Shown: positions 16,649 through 24,479 of the stretch, one piece after another | Layout of the letters: each line of letters begins with the position of its first letter | How positions within the stretch are numbered: position 1 is the first letter of the stretch | Source of the DNA: UBA6109 sp035366835 | GTDB lineage: Bacteria; Desulfobacterota; Syntrophia; Syntrophales; UBA6109 | Reading direction: 5' to 3' | Assembly: GCA_035366835.1 (NCBI GenBank) | Contig: DAOSIS010000005.1 | Location: forward strand, 62,001 to 126,000 | Length of the DNA stretch: 64,000 bases | The notes under the pieces: generated by a model | Seen by the model: only the letters and a program-made list of their open reading frames with translations | Told to the model about the DNA's origin: nothing | Database searches by the model: none | Made by a program: the position numbers and the translations under genes

Positions 16649-17206
16649 TCAGGTGAACAAAAATTTCAGTCCGATCAGCCCCAGAAGCACAGCCGCGGCC
16701 AGCCAAGCCGATATCAGGTCGCTGCGGTTCCACAGGGGCTCGGTTACATAGGACAGGACTTCCTTTTCCACTTTATCCGGTCCGAGGCGATCGATGACCT
16801 TCTGCACCAACTCCGGATAGCGCTCGTAGGCATTGGAGAAGATATGAAAACCCTTGGTCGTCGTCAGGAGAAAATAGATCTTCTTCCGGACGGCGACGCA
16901 TCCCAGGTAGGTAATGTCGTTCCAGTTCAATTTCTTTTCACGGAAAAACTTCACCAGGGCAATGCCCTCCGCGGTGACGCGTACACTCCGGCGAAAGGCC
17001 TCGATGCCGATCAGAAGCAGAATCGCAAAGATGACAGCCAGGGCGGTCCGTTCGGTCCTGGAGCCGACGAAGAAAATGGACAGCCCCATCAGGATCGACA
17101 GAAGCGCCAGATCCGCCGCCACGGCGATGCGGAAGGGTTTCGAAATGCGGTATTCTGCGCCGCCCGGGATGTTTTCGCGGGGGACCCCCGCCGTCCCTTC
17201 AGCCAC
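16649..17206 (-). CDS. PH-domain-like membrane protein of unknown function
   Basis: A 185-residue protein with two close transmembrane segments (about 27-70), then a bacterial PH-like region (about 75-150, with VRVTAEGIALVKFFREKKLNWNDITYLG), and a final transmembrane segment (about 160-185). The layout is that of bPH-type membrane proteins that carry a cytosolic beta-barrel. It starts with GTG at 17206, overlapping the end of moaC by eight bases, so the two are translationally coupled. No role can be read from the sequence. Confidence 0.68.
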   Translation of the reverse strand: MAEGTAGVPRENIPGGAEYRISKPFRIAVAADLALLSILMGLSIFFVGSRTERTALAVIFAILLLIGIEAFRRSVRVTAEGIALVKFFREKKLNWNDITYLGCVAVRKKIYFLLTTTKGFHIFSNAYERYPELVQKVIDRLGPDKVEKEVLSYVTEPLWNRSDLISAWLAAAVLLGLIGLKFLFT

Positions 17207-17690
17207 GTTCCCCCTCCTGCCGGACGTACCTCCCGCTCTTGCCGCCTTCCTTGCGGACCAGGCGGATCTCCGAGAGGACCATGTCGCGATCGGCGGATTT
17301 GCACATGTCGTAGATCGTCAGGGCGGCGATGGCGACGGCCGTCAGCGCCTCCATCTCGACGCCGGTCCGCCCGCAGGTCTTAGCCGTAGCCTCGATTTCG
17401 ATCTCGCCCCTGTCGGGGCGGCTTTCGAAGCGGATCTCCACGCCGGTGATTTCCAGGGGATGACACATCGGGATGAGGTCGGAGGTCCGCTTGGCCGCCA
17501 TGATCCCGGCGACCTTCGCGACGCCGAGGACGTCGCCTTTCGGGATGTCGCCCCCTTCGATGAGGGCGACCGTCTCCGGGCGCATCTTCACTTTGCCCCG
17601 TGCGACGGCCACGCGCTGCGACGGCGCCTTGTCCGATACATCGACCATCCTCGCCTTGCCGTCGCTGTCCAAATGGGAAAATTCGACCAT
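17199..17690 (-). CDS. moaC: Cyclic pyranopterin monophosphate synthase
   Basis: Acts with MoaA in the first stage of molybdenum cofactor synthesis, converting 3',8-cyclo-GTP to cyclic pyranopterin monophosphate. The 163-residue product is standard length and contains the family hallmarks KGDVLGVAKVAGIMAAK, LIPMCHPL and the GRTGVEMEALTAV block followed by YDMCKSADR. The ATG at 17690 opens with the typical FSHLDSDGKARMVDVS. No moaA or other molybdopterin gene is visible in the window. Its gene overlaps the following PH-domain gene. Confidence 0.95.
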   Translation of the reverse strand: MVEFSHLDSDGKARMVDVSDKAPSQRVAVARGKVKMRPETVALIEGGDIPKGDVLGVAKVAGIMAAKRTSDLIPMCHPLEITGVEIRFESRPDRGEIEIEATAKTCGRTGVEMEALTAVAIAALTIYDMCKSADRDMVLSEIRLVRKEGGKSGRYVRQEGERG

Positions 17691-17970
17691 GACCCGCAGT
17701 CTTTCAGCTGAGTTTTGTCTGGTGAAATATGAGGCCTTCTGAAGAGCTCTCCCGTCGCCGGAAATCCCGAAATTGGATGGACCCGACCGTGCCGCCGTCT
17801 CCTTCCGGTCGACCAAAGTGAGGTAGAGAACTAGCACAAGCGAACCTTCGGAGTCAAGCCTGTCGGAAGCGCCGGGAGGAGGAACCTGCCCGGCCATCGT
17901 GCGGGCGCCAGACATCGTCAGGGCCTGACGCAGGAGTGCTCCGGCGAAGGCATGGGCGAGTCCTGCGGCT

Positions 17971-18429
17971 TCACCCGGCTTCTCTTCGGGCCGGCCGGCG
18001 CTTCTTCAGGCAATGCCGGCAGATCCCTTCCAGACGGATTTCCACGCCGTGGATCTCACCGGCGAAAGACCGCTCGACAGCCCGGAGATCCACCTGAAGG
18101 CTGCCGGGCCGGAGGCACTGCATCGCTCCGCAATCCCGGCAATGGAAATGGGGATGGGCCGGATGATTCTCGCTGGGCGCCATGCCGTAGACGAGGCTCC
18201 TTCCACCTCCGACCATGCGCGCCGCCAGTCCCCTGTCGACCAGGAGATCAAGGATGCGGTACACCGTGACGCGGTTGATGCCCGCGGTCCGGCGTGCGGC
18301 GGCGGCGATCTCCCCGGCGCTGACGGGCGAACTGCTGCTCCCGATCGCCTCCAACACCCGGACGCGGTTCGACGTCGGATCCAGGCCGCTTTTTTTGATC
18401 AGTTTCGCATAGTTGCATCGACTGCACAT
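17971..18429 (-). CDS. zur: Fur-family repressor, probably the zinc regulator Zur
   Basis: A 152-residue Fur-family metalloregulator. The winged-helix part includes VSAGEIAAAARRTAGINRVTVYRIL; the dimerisation part includes the histidine-rich HPHFHCRDCGAM and the structural zinc cysteines CRDC and CRHC. It is the last gene of the znuA-znuC-znuB operon, which makes Zur far more likely than Fur or PerR. It probably binds the palindrome at 21141-21157 and so controls its own expression. The ATG at 18429 follows GGAG by seven bases; upstream in-frame codons lack the family pattern. Confidence 0.87.
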   Translation of the reverse strand: MCSRCNYAKLIKKSGLDPTSNRVRVLEAIGSSSSPVSAGEIAAAARRTAGINRVTVYRILDLLVDRGLAARMVGGGRSLVYGMAPSENHPAHPHFHCRDCGAMQCLRPGSLQVDLRAVERSFAGEIHGVEIRLEGICRHCLKKRRPARREAG

Positions 18430-18461
18430 GGTGTTTCTCCGGACGGCTGTTGAACAGTCCG

Positions 18462-19295
18462 CTAAGCAGGTTTTCCGTCCCGAGCCCCTGCCCGTCGGCG
18501 GCGCCGCTCCCACAGGATCGACAGGAAGAAGCCAGCGGCGGCAACGAGGATGATCGTCGCGCCCGAGGTAAGGTTCATGGCGTAGGAGAGCCAGAAACCG
18601 ACGACGGTGAAAAGGCAGCTCAAGAGGGAGGATGCGATCATCATGGCCCTCAGGGAGCCCGTGAATCTTTCCGCGATGAAAGGGGGAATCGTCAGGAGGG
18701 CGATCACGAGGATGAGCCCCACCACGCGGATGATCATGACCACCGCAAGGGCGACCATTCCCAGCAGCAGGCAGTAAAGGAACGTGACGGGGACGTTCCT
18801 CAGGCGCGCGAATTCATCGTCGTAGGACATGGCGAGGAAGTCGTTGTAATACCAGGTCACGACAGCCAGGACGGCGGCCCCGAGCAGGGCCATCTGCCAG
18901 AGGTCCGAGGCGGGAACCGTGAGGATGCTCCCGAACAGGTAGCTCATGAGATCGGCGTTGTAGCCGGGAGAGAGGTCGAGCAGGATGACGCCGACCGCCA
19001 TCCCGACGGCCCAGATCACGCCCACCATGGCGTCGGCCCGGTGTCTCGCCTTCAGCGTGACGGCGGCCATCACGCCGGCCGACAGAAGCGAAACGGCCGT
19101 CGTCCCGGCGACGTAGGGCCAGCCGAGGAAGAAGGCAAGGCCGATTCCTCCGTAGGCGGCGTGGGCGATGCCGCCGGCCAGAAAGACGATCCGGTTCACC
19201 ACGACGAGCGTCCCGATGACCCCGCAGACGATGCTCACCAGGATGCCCGCCGCCAGGGCGTTGCGGATGAAGTCCGCTTGAAGCGCTTCCCACAT
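18462..19295 (-). CDS. znuB: Zinc ABC transporter permease
   Basis: Inner-membrane permease of the ZnuABC high-affinity zinc importer. The 277-residue protein has about eight hydrophobic segments and the ABC-3 family pattern: RIVFLAGGIAHAAYGGIGLAFFLG near 35 and a permease-ATPase coupling region RLRNVPVTFLY near 167. It starts with ATG directly after the znuC stop and is followed 32 bases later by the zur start. Manganese transport is possible for this family, but the Zur neighbour and the His-rich ZnuA favour zinc. Confidence 0.9.
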   Translation of the reverse strand: MWEALQADFIRNALAAGILVSIVCGVIGTLVVVNRIVFLAGGIAHAAYGGIGLAFFLGWPYVAGTTAVSLLSAGVMAAVTLKARHRADAMVGVIWAVGMAVGVILLDLSPGYNADLMSYLFGSILTVPASDLWQMALLGAAVLAVVTWYYNDFLAMSYDDEFARLRNVPVTFLYCLLLGMVALAVVMIIRVVGLILVIALLTIPPFIAERFTGSLRAMMIASSLLSCLFTVVGFWLSYAMNLTSGATIILVAAAGFFLSILWERRRRRAGARDGKPA

Positions 19296-20057
19296 CTACT
19301 GGTCCTCATGCAGCTTCAGCACTCGGTGGGGGACTCCGTGGGCCACCAGGTCCACCGGGCAGTGGTAGGCGTCATCCAGCATCTCCTGCGTGATGTTCCC
19401 GGAGTTGTGGTGGTGAAGGTCGCGGTTGATGCAGGCGACGGATTTCACCTGGCTCGAGAGGATCATCATGTCGTGGCTGACGGCGACGATGGTGACGGTC
19501 CGGTTCAATTCGTTGAGGGTTTCGTAGAACTCCCCTCGGCTGTGGGCGTCGATGCTGGCCATGGCTTCGTCTAGGAAGAGGATCCGCGGTTTTCCGACCA
19601 GCGCCCGCGCGATGAATACCCGCTGCAGTTGGCCGCCGGAGAGCTCGCCGATGCGCCGGTCCCGGTATTCCCACACCTGCATCTGTTCGAGCGCGGCCTG
19701 CGCGGCCATGCGGTCCTGGCGGGAGTGGCGGGGCCAGCCGCGGCCGGGCCTCAGGCGGCCCATCAGGACGACGTCGAGAACCGCGATGGGGAACGTGCTG
19801 TTGACATGGACGTTCTGGGGCACGTAGCCGATATGGTGGGCCACCTTGTGCGGGGGTTCGCCGAAGACGCTCACCGTTCCCCGGTCCGGCCTGAGCAGTC
19901 CCGTCATCACCTTGAGCAGCGTCGTTTTCCCGCCGCCGTTGGGGCCGATCACGACGAGAAAATCCCCCTCCGGAACCGAGAGGTTGACATCGCGGAGCAC
20001 GGTCTCTCCGTTGAAGGAAAACCACAGGTTGCGGACCTCGATGATCGATTCGGCCAT
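19296..20057 (-). CDS. znuC: Zinc ABC transporter ATPase
   Basis: ATP-hydrolysing subunit of the zinc importer. The 253-residue product has Walker A GPNGGGKTT near 40, the Q-loop YVPQN, the signature LSGGQLQR and Walker B RILFLDEA. The ATG at 20057 is chosen because GAGG lies eight bases upstream; an ATG at 20063 is nearly as good. Either start comes within eleven bases of the znuA stop, so the genes are coupled. A C-terminal tail with HHHNSG and YHCP could bind metal. Confidence 0.92.
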   Translation of the reverse strand: MAESIIEVRNLWFSFNGETVLRDVNLSVPEGDFLVVIGPNGGGKTTLLKVMTGLLRPDRGTVSVFGEPPHKVAHHIGYVPQNVHVNSTFPIAVLDVVLMGRLRPGRGWPRHSRQDRMAAQAALEQMQVWEYRDRRIGELSGGQLQRVFIARALVGKPRILFLDEAMASIDAHSRGEFYETLNELNRTVTIVAVSHDMMILSSQVKSVACINRDLHHHNSGNITQEMLDDAYHCPVDLVAHGVPHRVLKLHEDQ

Positions 20058-20067
20058 GCGCATTCCC

Positions 20068-21003
20068 TCACCGGGCCGCCGACTGAAATTTGCGGGCGAC
20101 CTCGCGCAGGTTCTCCGCCCAGTTTTCGGCCAGAGGATCGACACCGACGACCTGCCCGCCGATCTCGCGGGACAGAAGCTCGGCGCTCTTCGTCGAGAAC
20201 TGCGGCTGGACGAAGATCACCTTGATGCCGCGTTCCCGGGCGTCACGGACGAGCTTCAGCAGCTGTGCGGGTTTGGGCTCCTTGCCCCCCGCTTCGACGG
20301 GCACCTGCACAAGGCCGTAGGCAGCGGCAAAATAGCCCCAGGAAGGGTGGAATACCATGAAACGCTCGCCCTTTCGGCCGGCGAAGAGGGACTTCAGATC
20401 CCCGTGCAGGGCGTCGAGTTCGCCCAGGAAGCGGTTGTAGCCGTCTTCGTACCGGGCCCGGTTTGCCGGATCGACGGTCGCGAGCGCGCGGAGGATATGC
20501 CCGGCCTGGATCTTCACCAGTTCCGGCGACAGCCAGACGTGGGGATCGGCGGAGCCGGCGCCGTGAACATGCCCCTCCTCTTCGTGTCCGGCGGAACCGG
20601 CCGCGGCTTCGCGCGGTCCTTCCGCGCCGGGATGAGAAAGCACCGGGATCTTGGCGATGCCGTCGTCGGTGCGGACCACGAGCAGTTTCCGATTCGTCGC
20701 CATGATCCTCGGCAGCCAGGCCTTTTCCACGTCGATGCCGATGGCGAAATAGATGGTGCTTCTGGAAAGGGCGGCCATCTGCCTCGGTTTCGGCTCGAAG
20801 GTGTGGGGATCGGCGCCGGGAGGAACCAGGACCGAGACGTCGACGAGCCCGCCGCCGATCCGCTGCACGAAATACTTCTGGGGGGCGATGGTCACAAAGG
20901 CCTTGACCGCCGCCGCAACGGGAGGGGCCGGCAGCGCCAGCAGGAGCAGCAGGGTCAGGCAGGCCGCACCCGGGAACAGCTTCATGGCAGGTTTCATTTT
21001 CAC
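20068..21003 (-). CDS. znuA: Zinc ABC transporter periplasmic binding protein
   Basis: Captures zinc in the periplasm for ZnuBC. The 311-residue cluster A-I binding protein has a signal peptide (about 1-31). Metal-ligand positions are visible: His67 in GADPHTFEP, the histidine in SADPHVW, the histidine in VFHPSWGYFA, and the acidic residue in GVDPLAENW. A short charged histidine loop (GHEEEGHVHG, about 141-150) is typical of zinc rather than manganese proteins. It is the first gene of the operon and lies downstream of the palindromic operator. Confidence 0.92.
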   Translation of the reverse strand: MKMKPAMKLFPGAACLTLLLLLALPAPPVAAAVKAFVTIAPQKYFVQRIGGGLVDVSVLVPPGADPHTFEPKPRQMAALSRSTIYFAIGIDVEKAWLPRIMATNRKLLVVRTDDGIAKIPVLSHPGAEGPREAAAGSAGHEEEGHVHGAGSADPHVWLSPELVKIQAGHILRALATVDPANRARYEDGYNRFLGELDALHGDLKSLFAGRKGERFMVFHPSWGYFAAAYGLVQVPVEAGGKEPKPAQLLKLVRDARERGIKVIFVQPQFSTKSAELLSREIGGQVVGVDPLAENWAENLREVARKFQSAAR

Positions 21004-21140
21004 ACCCTTTGCACCCGACAGCGGACGCCTTTCCCGCAGGCTATGCCGCGGGGCGAGCGAACGGATGAAGAAGAACAGCCTCTCCCTGAGGAGCGAAGAT
21101 TCTCCGGGACTTGCCTTGGAGGACCTCCCCTGGGGCCCCT

Positions 21141-21174
21141 ATGCAACTTTGTTGCATCAGGGTGTCGTTGTCAA
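21141..21174 (-). promoter_or_regulatory. znu operon promoter with probable Zur operator
   Basis: ATGCAAC-TTT-GTTGCAT (21141-21157) is a perfect 7-3-7 inverted repeat, the layout expected of a Fur-family site. On the minus strand a consensus TTGACA (-35, 21169-21174) stands 17 bases before CAAAGT at 21146-21151, placing the -10 inside the palindrome, where repressor binding would block polymerase. A further half site GTTGCAT lies at 21192-21198. That Zur binds here is inferred from operon content. Confidence 0.75.
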
Positions 21175-21289
21175 GTTCTTTTACGCGGGCTGTTGCATCC
21201 GACAGCGGGAGAATGGGGGCACGGCCTTTCCCTGGGGACCGAATCCGGAGCCTGCTTCCGATGTCTGCGAGAATACCCGTTTCCAGGGG

Positions 21290-22147
21290 TCAGGGGTTCG
21301 CTCCGGACCGCTTCTGGACGAAGCTGTCGGGAAATTCCCGGGCGAGGTGGGCCTTCCTGCGATAGGCGGCGGCGTCCTCCCTGGTGGCGAAGGCGCCGAG
21401 CAGGACCCTGTGCCAGACGCCCCGCTTGCCCAGGGGAACGGTTTCCAGAAAGACGCCGGGTCTCTTCTTCCCGAGTCTTTCCTGGAACGCCAGGGCCTCC
21501 TTCTTCCGTTCCTCCGGGAAGGCGCGGACCTGGATCGTGAAAGGCGCCTGGCGGATGTCTCCCGCGGCGGCCGGCGGGTGCGGCGCGGGTTTCTCGTCTT
21601 CCGAAGGCAGCGCCGGAGCGACGGCGGGCTTTCCGGCGGGTGCGGCCGGCGGCGACGCGGGGAGACTGTCCGGGGAGGGCGGTGCCGGGGGCGGAGGGGA
21701 CTTCGTCTCGGCGGGCCGGGATTTGCCCGGCGCCGCGGCGGCCGGCGGCTTGATCCAGCTGCTGCCGTCGTAATAAGTCGCCTCGCCCGTCAGCCGGTTG
21801 ACCCTCAGGGGATAGGAGCCTCCGCCGAGATCGACCGCGCCGTAGTGGTAGAGCGAGGGCCAAAGCGCGATTCCGGCCGATCCGAGCAGCAGAAGCGCGC
21901 AGAGGACTATTCCGGGGTAGGGCGGTGCCGTCCAGAAGGCGCGGAGCGTCCTGTCCAGCCGGAACCGCGGACCGGGAGGGGGAGGAGGATCCCACCGTTC
22001 CGGTTCGTCGGGTCCATCGATATCCTCATCCTCGAAGCCGGCCTTCCGTTTCCGGTCCCCGTCCTGCGGGTCGGCGCCGGCGATTTTTTCGTAGAGCACC
22101 TCCAGCTCCTGCTGGAGATCTCCGTCTTTCTGCCCCTCTTCCGCCAT
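21290..22147 (-). CDS. SPOR-domain membrane protein
   Basis: A 285-residue protein: an acidic cytosolic N-terminus (about 1-75), one transmembrane helix (about 80-100), a long Pro/Ala/Lys-rich periplasmic linker (about 135-205) and a C-terminal SPOR domain (about 207-280, with FTIQVRAFPEERKKEALAF and WHRVLLGAFATREDAAAY). SPOR domains bind denuded peptidoglycan and often localise to division sites. It ends the MinD-like/DnaJ-HTH/SPOR operon. The ATG at 22147 follows GGGGAGGA; an upstream in-frame start is less likely. Confidence 0.83.
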   Translation of the reverse strand: MAEEGQKDGDLQQELEVLYEKIAGADPQDGDRKRKAGFEDEDIDGPDEPERWDPPPPPGPRFRLDRTLRAFWTAPPYPGIVLCALLLLGSAGIALWPSLYHYGAVDLGGGSYPLRVNRLTGEATYYDGSSWIKPPAAAAPGKSRPAETKSPPPPAPPSPDSLPASPPAAPAGKPAVAPALPSEDEKPAPHPPAAAGDIRQAPFTIQVRAFPEERKKEALAFQERLGKKRPGVFLETVPLGKRGVWHRVLLGAFATREDAAAYRRKAHLAREFPDSFVQKRSGANP

Positions 22148-22179
22148 GCATCCTCCCCGCGGCCGCGTCCCGTGAAGAA

Positions 22180-22860
22180 TCAACGGTCCCCGTCCGCCTC
22201 TCTCCTGTACCTGCCGGCGACGGCGTTTTCATCCACCGCGAGGCACCGGGCATAGGACTTCAGGAAGCCCCGCAGATAGACCGGCGGAGGCAGGCTCTCG
22301 ACCGCTTCCGCCTCCATGGCCCGAAGGACATCGATGCGGATACGGGTCTTCTCGGCGATCTCTTCCAGGGTGACGCCCAGCGCCGTCCGGAGCCTCTGCA
22401 GATCCGTGCCCGTCAGCGTGTCGCGGGAGAGGATCTCCCGAACCGCGGGGGTCCGGGATGCAAGGTCCCGCAGTTCCTCCGTACGGCGGGCCGACCGGGG
22501 AACGCCTGCGCCTCTTTTCCGGAATTCGTACAGGGGAACGGGCTCCCTGGTCCTGTCGCGGTACCGGCTGTCCTCGTTCATTACTCCCGCCGCAATGAGG
22601 GCGCGGTCGTAGGCCTCGCGCGCCGCCGGGTCGATCAGCGCCAGGTAGGCCTCTTCGATGCCCGCGAGGATTTCCCTGCGCTCCTCCTCCGAAAAGAAGG
22701 AATAGCCGGCGATGGAGTCTTCCCGGTAGAGATCGAAGACCTTCTTGTAGGCACGGCGGATCTCCAGGGGCGATGCCTGGGGAGGGATCTCCAGCCTTTC
22801 GTAGTAGTTCTGTTGACCGGTGTTCTTCATGGGCTCCCCCATCCCCTGCGCGGGTGTCAT
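22180..22860 (-). CDS. DnaJ-like plus RodZ-like helix-turn-helix protein
   Basis: A 226-residue protein. The N-terminal part (about 18-90, YYERLEIPPQASPLEIRRAYKKVF and EAYLALIDPAAREAYD) has the helical plan of a J-domain but lacks the HPD tripeptide needed to stimulate Hsp70. The C-terminal part (about 150-220, LRTALGVTLEEIAEKTRIRIDVLRAME and YLRGFLKSYARCL) is a Cro/C1-type HTH like that of RodZ. No membrane segment is present. Its ATG overlaps the stop of the MinD-like gene (ATGA), which fixes the start at 22860. A bridge between the ATPase and the SPOR protein is plausible but unproven. Confidence 0.78.
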   Translation of the reverse strand: MTPAQGMGEPMKNTGQQNYYERLEIPPQASPLEIRRAYKKVFDLYREDSIAGYSFFSEEERREILAGIEEAYLALIDPAAREAYDRALIAAGVMNEDSRYRDRTREPVPLYEFRKRGAGVPRSARRTEELRDLASRTPAVREILSRDTLTGTDLQRLRTALGVTLEEIAEKTRIRIDVLRAMEAEAVESLPPPVYLRGFLKSYARCLAVDENAVAGRYRREADGDR

Positions 22861-23795
22861 TCCGCGATCCGTTGCGCGGCGGGAGAGGATTCATCCGCCG
22901 TCAGGAGCGGCCGGCAGCACTCCCGAAGGTCGAGGGCGGTCTGAGTATAGGGATAGAGCGCAAGAAAGGGCGAAGTCTTGCAGACGGCGTTGTGTACGCG
23001 CTCGTCGAAGGCGACGTTGCCGATGAAGTCGATCCTCAGTCCCAGGTGCTTCCTGACGATCCTGCAGATCAATTCCCCCAGCAGGGGGTTGTCCTGCTTG
23101 CGGAGCTGGTTCACCGCCAGCTTGAAGGAAAAGGCCTTCAGCGACCGCTCCAGGAGTGCTCCTTTTTCCGGATCCAGTTCCTTCATCATCGCGAGCAGGA
23201 GGCCGGGGTTGCTGACCGTGGCCTTTTCATTCCGCTGCTGGGCCTCCCCGGCCAGGGCCTTGAAGGAATGCGCCTTCAGGATCTGGCGGATCTTCCGGAA
23301 ATAGACCGCGCGGATCAGCCGGTAGATGTTTTCGATGGACGTGGGCTCCGGCGTGGTGATGAAGATGCCGGAATCGGACAGGAGGAAGAAGTCGATCGTG
23401 TTGAAGGAGGTCCCGGCACCGAGATCAAGGAGGATGGAATCGTAGGGAAGCTTTGTGATGTTCCGCAGGATCTTCCCCTTCTGCTCGTGGGCGAGATTGG
23501 CGATGTCGAGAGGGTTCATCGCACCGCTGATCAGGTAGAGATCGGGGACCGGAGTCGGAACGACGGTCTCTTCGAGGCAGCTTGCCTTTTTCCGGATGAA
23601 ATCCGAGAGGCTTTTCTCGACGTGGGGGATGCCGATGATCGTATGCAGGTTGGCCGCGCCGAGATCCAGATCGACGAGCAGCGTCCGGTGGCCGAGTTTC
23701 GCCAGCAGGATGCCCAGGCTGCCGGTGAAGAAGCTCTTGCCCGTTCCGCCTTTGCCGCCGCCGATGGGCCATATGCGGGGTGCAGGGTTTCCCAT
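22857..23795 (-). CDS. MinD/ParA-family P-loop ATPase
   Basis: A 312-residue ATPase with the deviant Walker A motif GGGKGGTGKS (12-21), LLVDLDLGAANLH (Walker A'-type switch) and DSILLDLGAG (Walker B). It is closest in form to FlhG/MinD-like positioning ATPases (MinD is about 270). An extra region of about 45 residues (KAHSFKALAGEAQQRN and following) interrupts the usual fold. It opens an operon with the DnaJ/RodZ-like and SPOR genes, which points to a role in envelope or cell-pole organisation. The ATG at 23795 follows AAGGGAG. Confidence 0.85.
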   Translation of the reverse strand: MGNPAPRIWPIGGGKGGTGKSFFTGSLGILLAKLGHRTLLVDLDLGAANLHTIIGIPHVEKSLSDFIRKKASCLEETVVPTPVPDLYLISGAMNPLDIANLAHEQKGKILRNITKLPYDSILLDLGAGTSFNTIDFFLLSDSGIFITTPEPTSIENIYRLIRAVYFRKIRQILKAHSFKALAGEAQQRNEKATVSNPGLLLAMMKELDPEKGALLERSLKAFSFKLAVNQLRKQDNPLLGELICRIVRKHLGLRIDFIGNVAFDERVHNAVCKTSPFLALYPYTQTALDLRECCRPLLTADESSPAAQRIAE

Positions 23796-24150
23796 GTCGC
23801 TCCCTTTTCGGACGATCAGATTCGGCCGTTCCGCCTGCCGGGTCCCGGTGCCTCCCGGGAATCGCCCGCCGAGGACGGCATTTCCGCAGCACGAATGGAG
23901 GACGCCCAGACACTCTAGACTCTCCGGCAGCATATGTCAACGGAATCATTCCAATAATATCCTCCGTCGCCGTGGGGATGACGACGGCCCGGGGGCGGAA
24001 CGGCCGCCCCGACTCGTCGGCGCGATGATAGATCCGTCCTACCAATAGGCTGACCATCGCTCCGTGTTGCTTTCGTCCCGCCGCGTCCATAACATGAGAA
24101 CAGTGAAATTTTTTCCAGAAAATCACGGACATCAGAAAGGAGAGGGATCT
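23796..24150. other. Divergent intergenic region between MinD-like gene and ytxH
   Basis: No coding sequence is supported in these 355 bases. The right half holds the ytxH promoter and the palindrome described separately; the left half serves as leader of the MinD-like operon, where I see no clear promoter. Confidence 0.6.
24024..24095 (+). promoter_or_regulatory. ytxH promoter with GGTAG-N6-CCTACC-type activator site
   Basis: A palindrome of the family ATTGGTAGG-N5-CCTACCAAT covers 24024-24046, here with core GATAG-ATCCGT-CCTACC (24027-24043). TTGCTT (24067-24072) and TAACAT (24090-24095) are spaced 17 bases and form a plausible sigma70 promoter. The TTG starts 24 bases after the last C of the core, exactly as at three other promoters in this window. 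The palindrome centre lies near -67. Confidence 0.65.
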
Positions 24151-24444
24151 ATGGCAGCGGAAGACTACATCAAGGGATTCCTGATCGGCGGATTGATCGG
24201 GGCCGCATTGGGGATACTCTATGCTCCCAAGAGCGGGAAGGAAACGAGGGAGGAAATCTGCCGAACGACACAGGATCTGCTTGACAAGGCGAAGGCGCAA
24301 TACGAAGACAAGCGCAGGAAGGTCGAGGAACTGGCGAATCGCGAGAAGGAACTGCTCGCCGAGAGCAAGCGCAGGCTGAAGAAAGCCGTCGATGCCGGCG
24401 TGGAGGCCTTGCGGCAGGAGAAGGCGGGTCCCTCCGAGACCTAG
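24151..24444 (+). CDS. YtxH-domain protein
   Basis: A 97-residue protein with one hydrophobic N-terminal segment (about 7-24, IKGFLIGGLIGAALGILYAP, then KSGKETREEI), the signature of YtxH-family envelope/stress proteins. A long charged helix follows (about 35-90), probably a coiled coil. Family members are often stress-induced, but their molecular role is unknown. GGAGAGG precedes the ATG. It is monocistronic, with its own promoter and the shared palindrome upstream. Confidence 0.82.
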   Translation: MAAEDYIKGFLIGGLIGAALGILYAPKSGKETREEICRTTQDLLDKAKAQYEDKRRKVEELANREKELLAESKRRLKKAVDAGVEALRQEKAGPSET

Positions 24445-24479
24445 CGCCCCAACCCCCGGCGTCCGGCCCCTCGGCTTCT

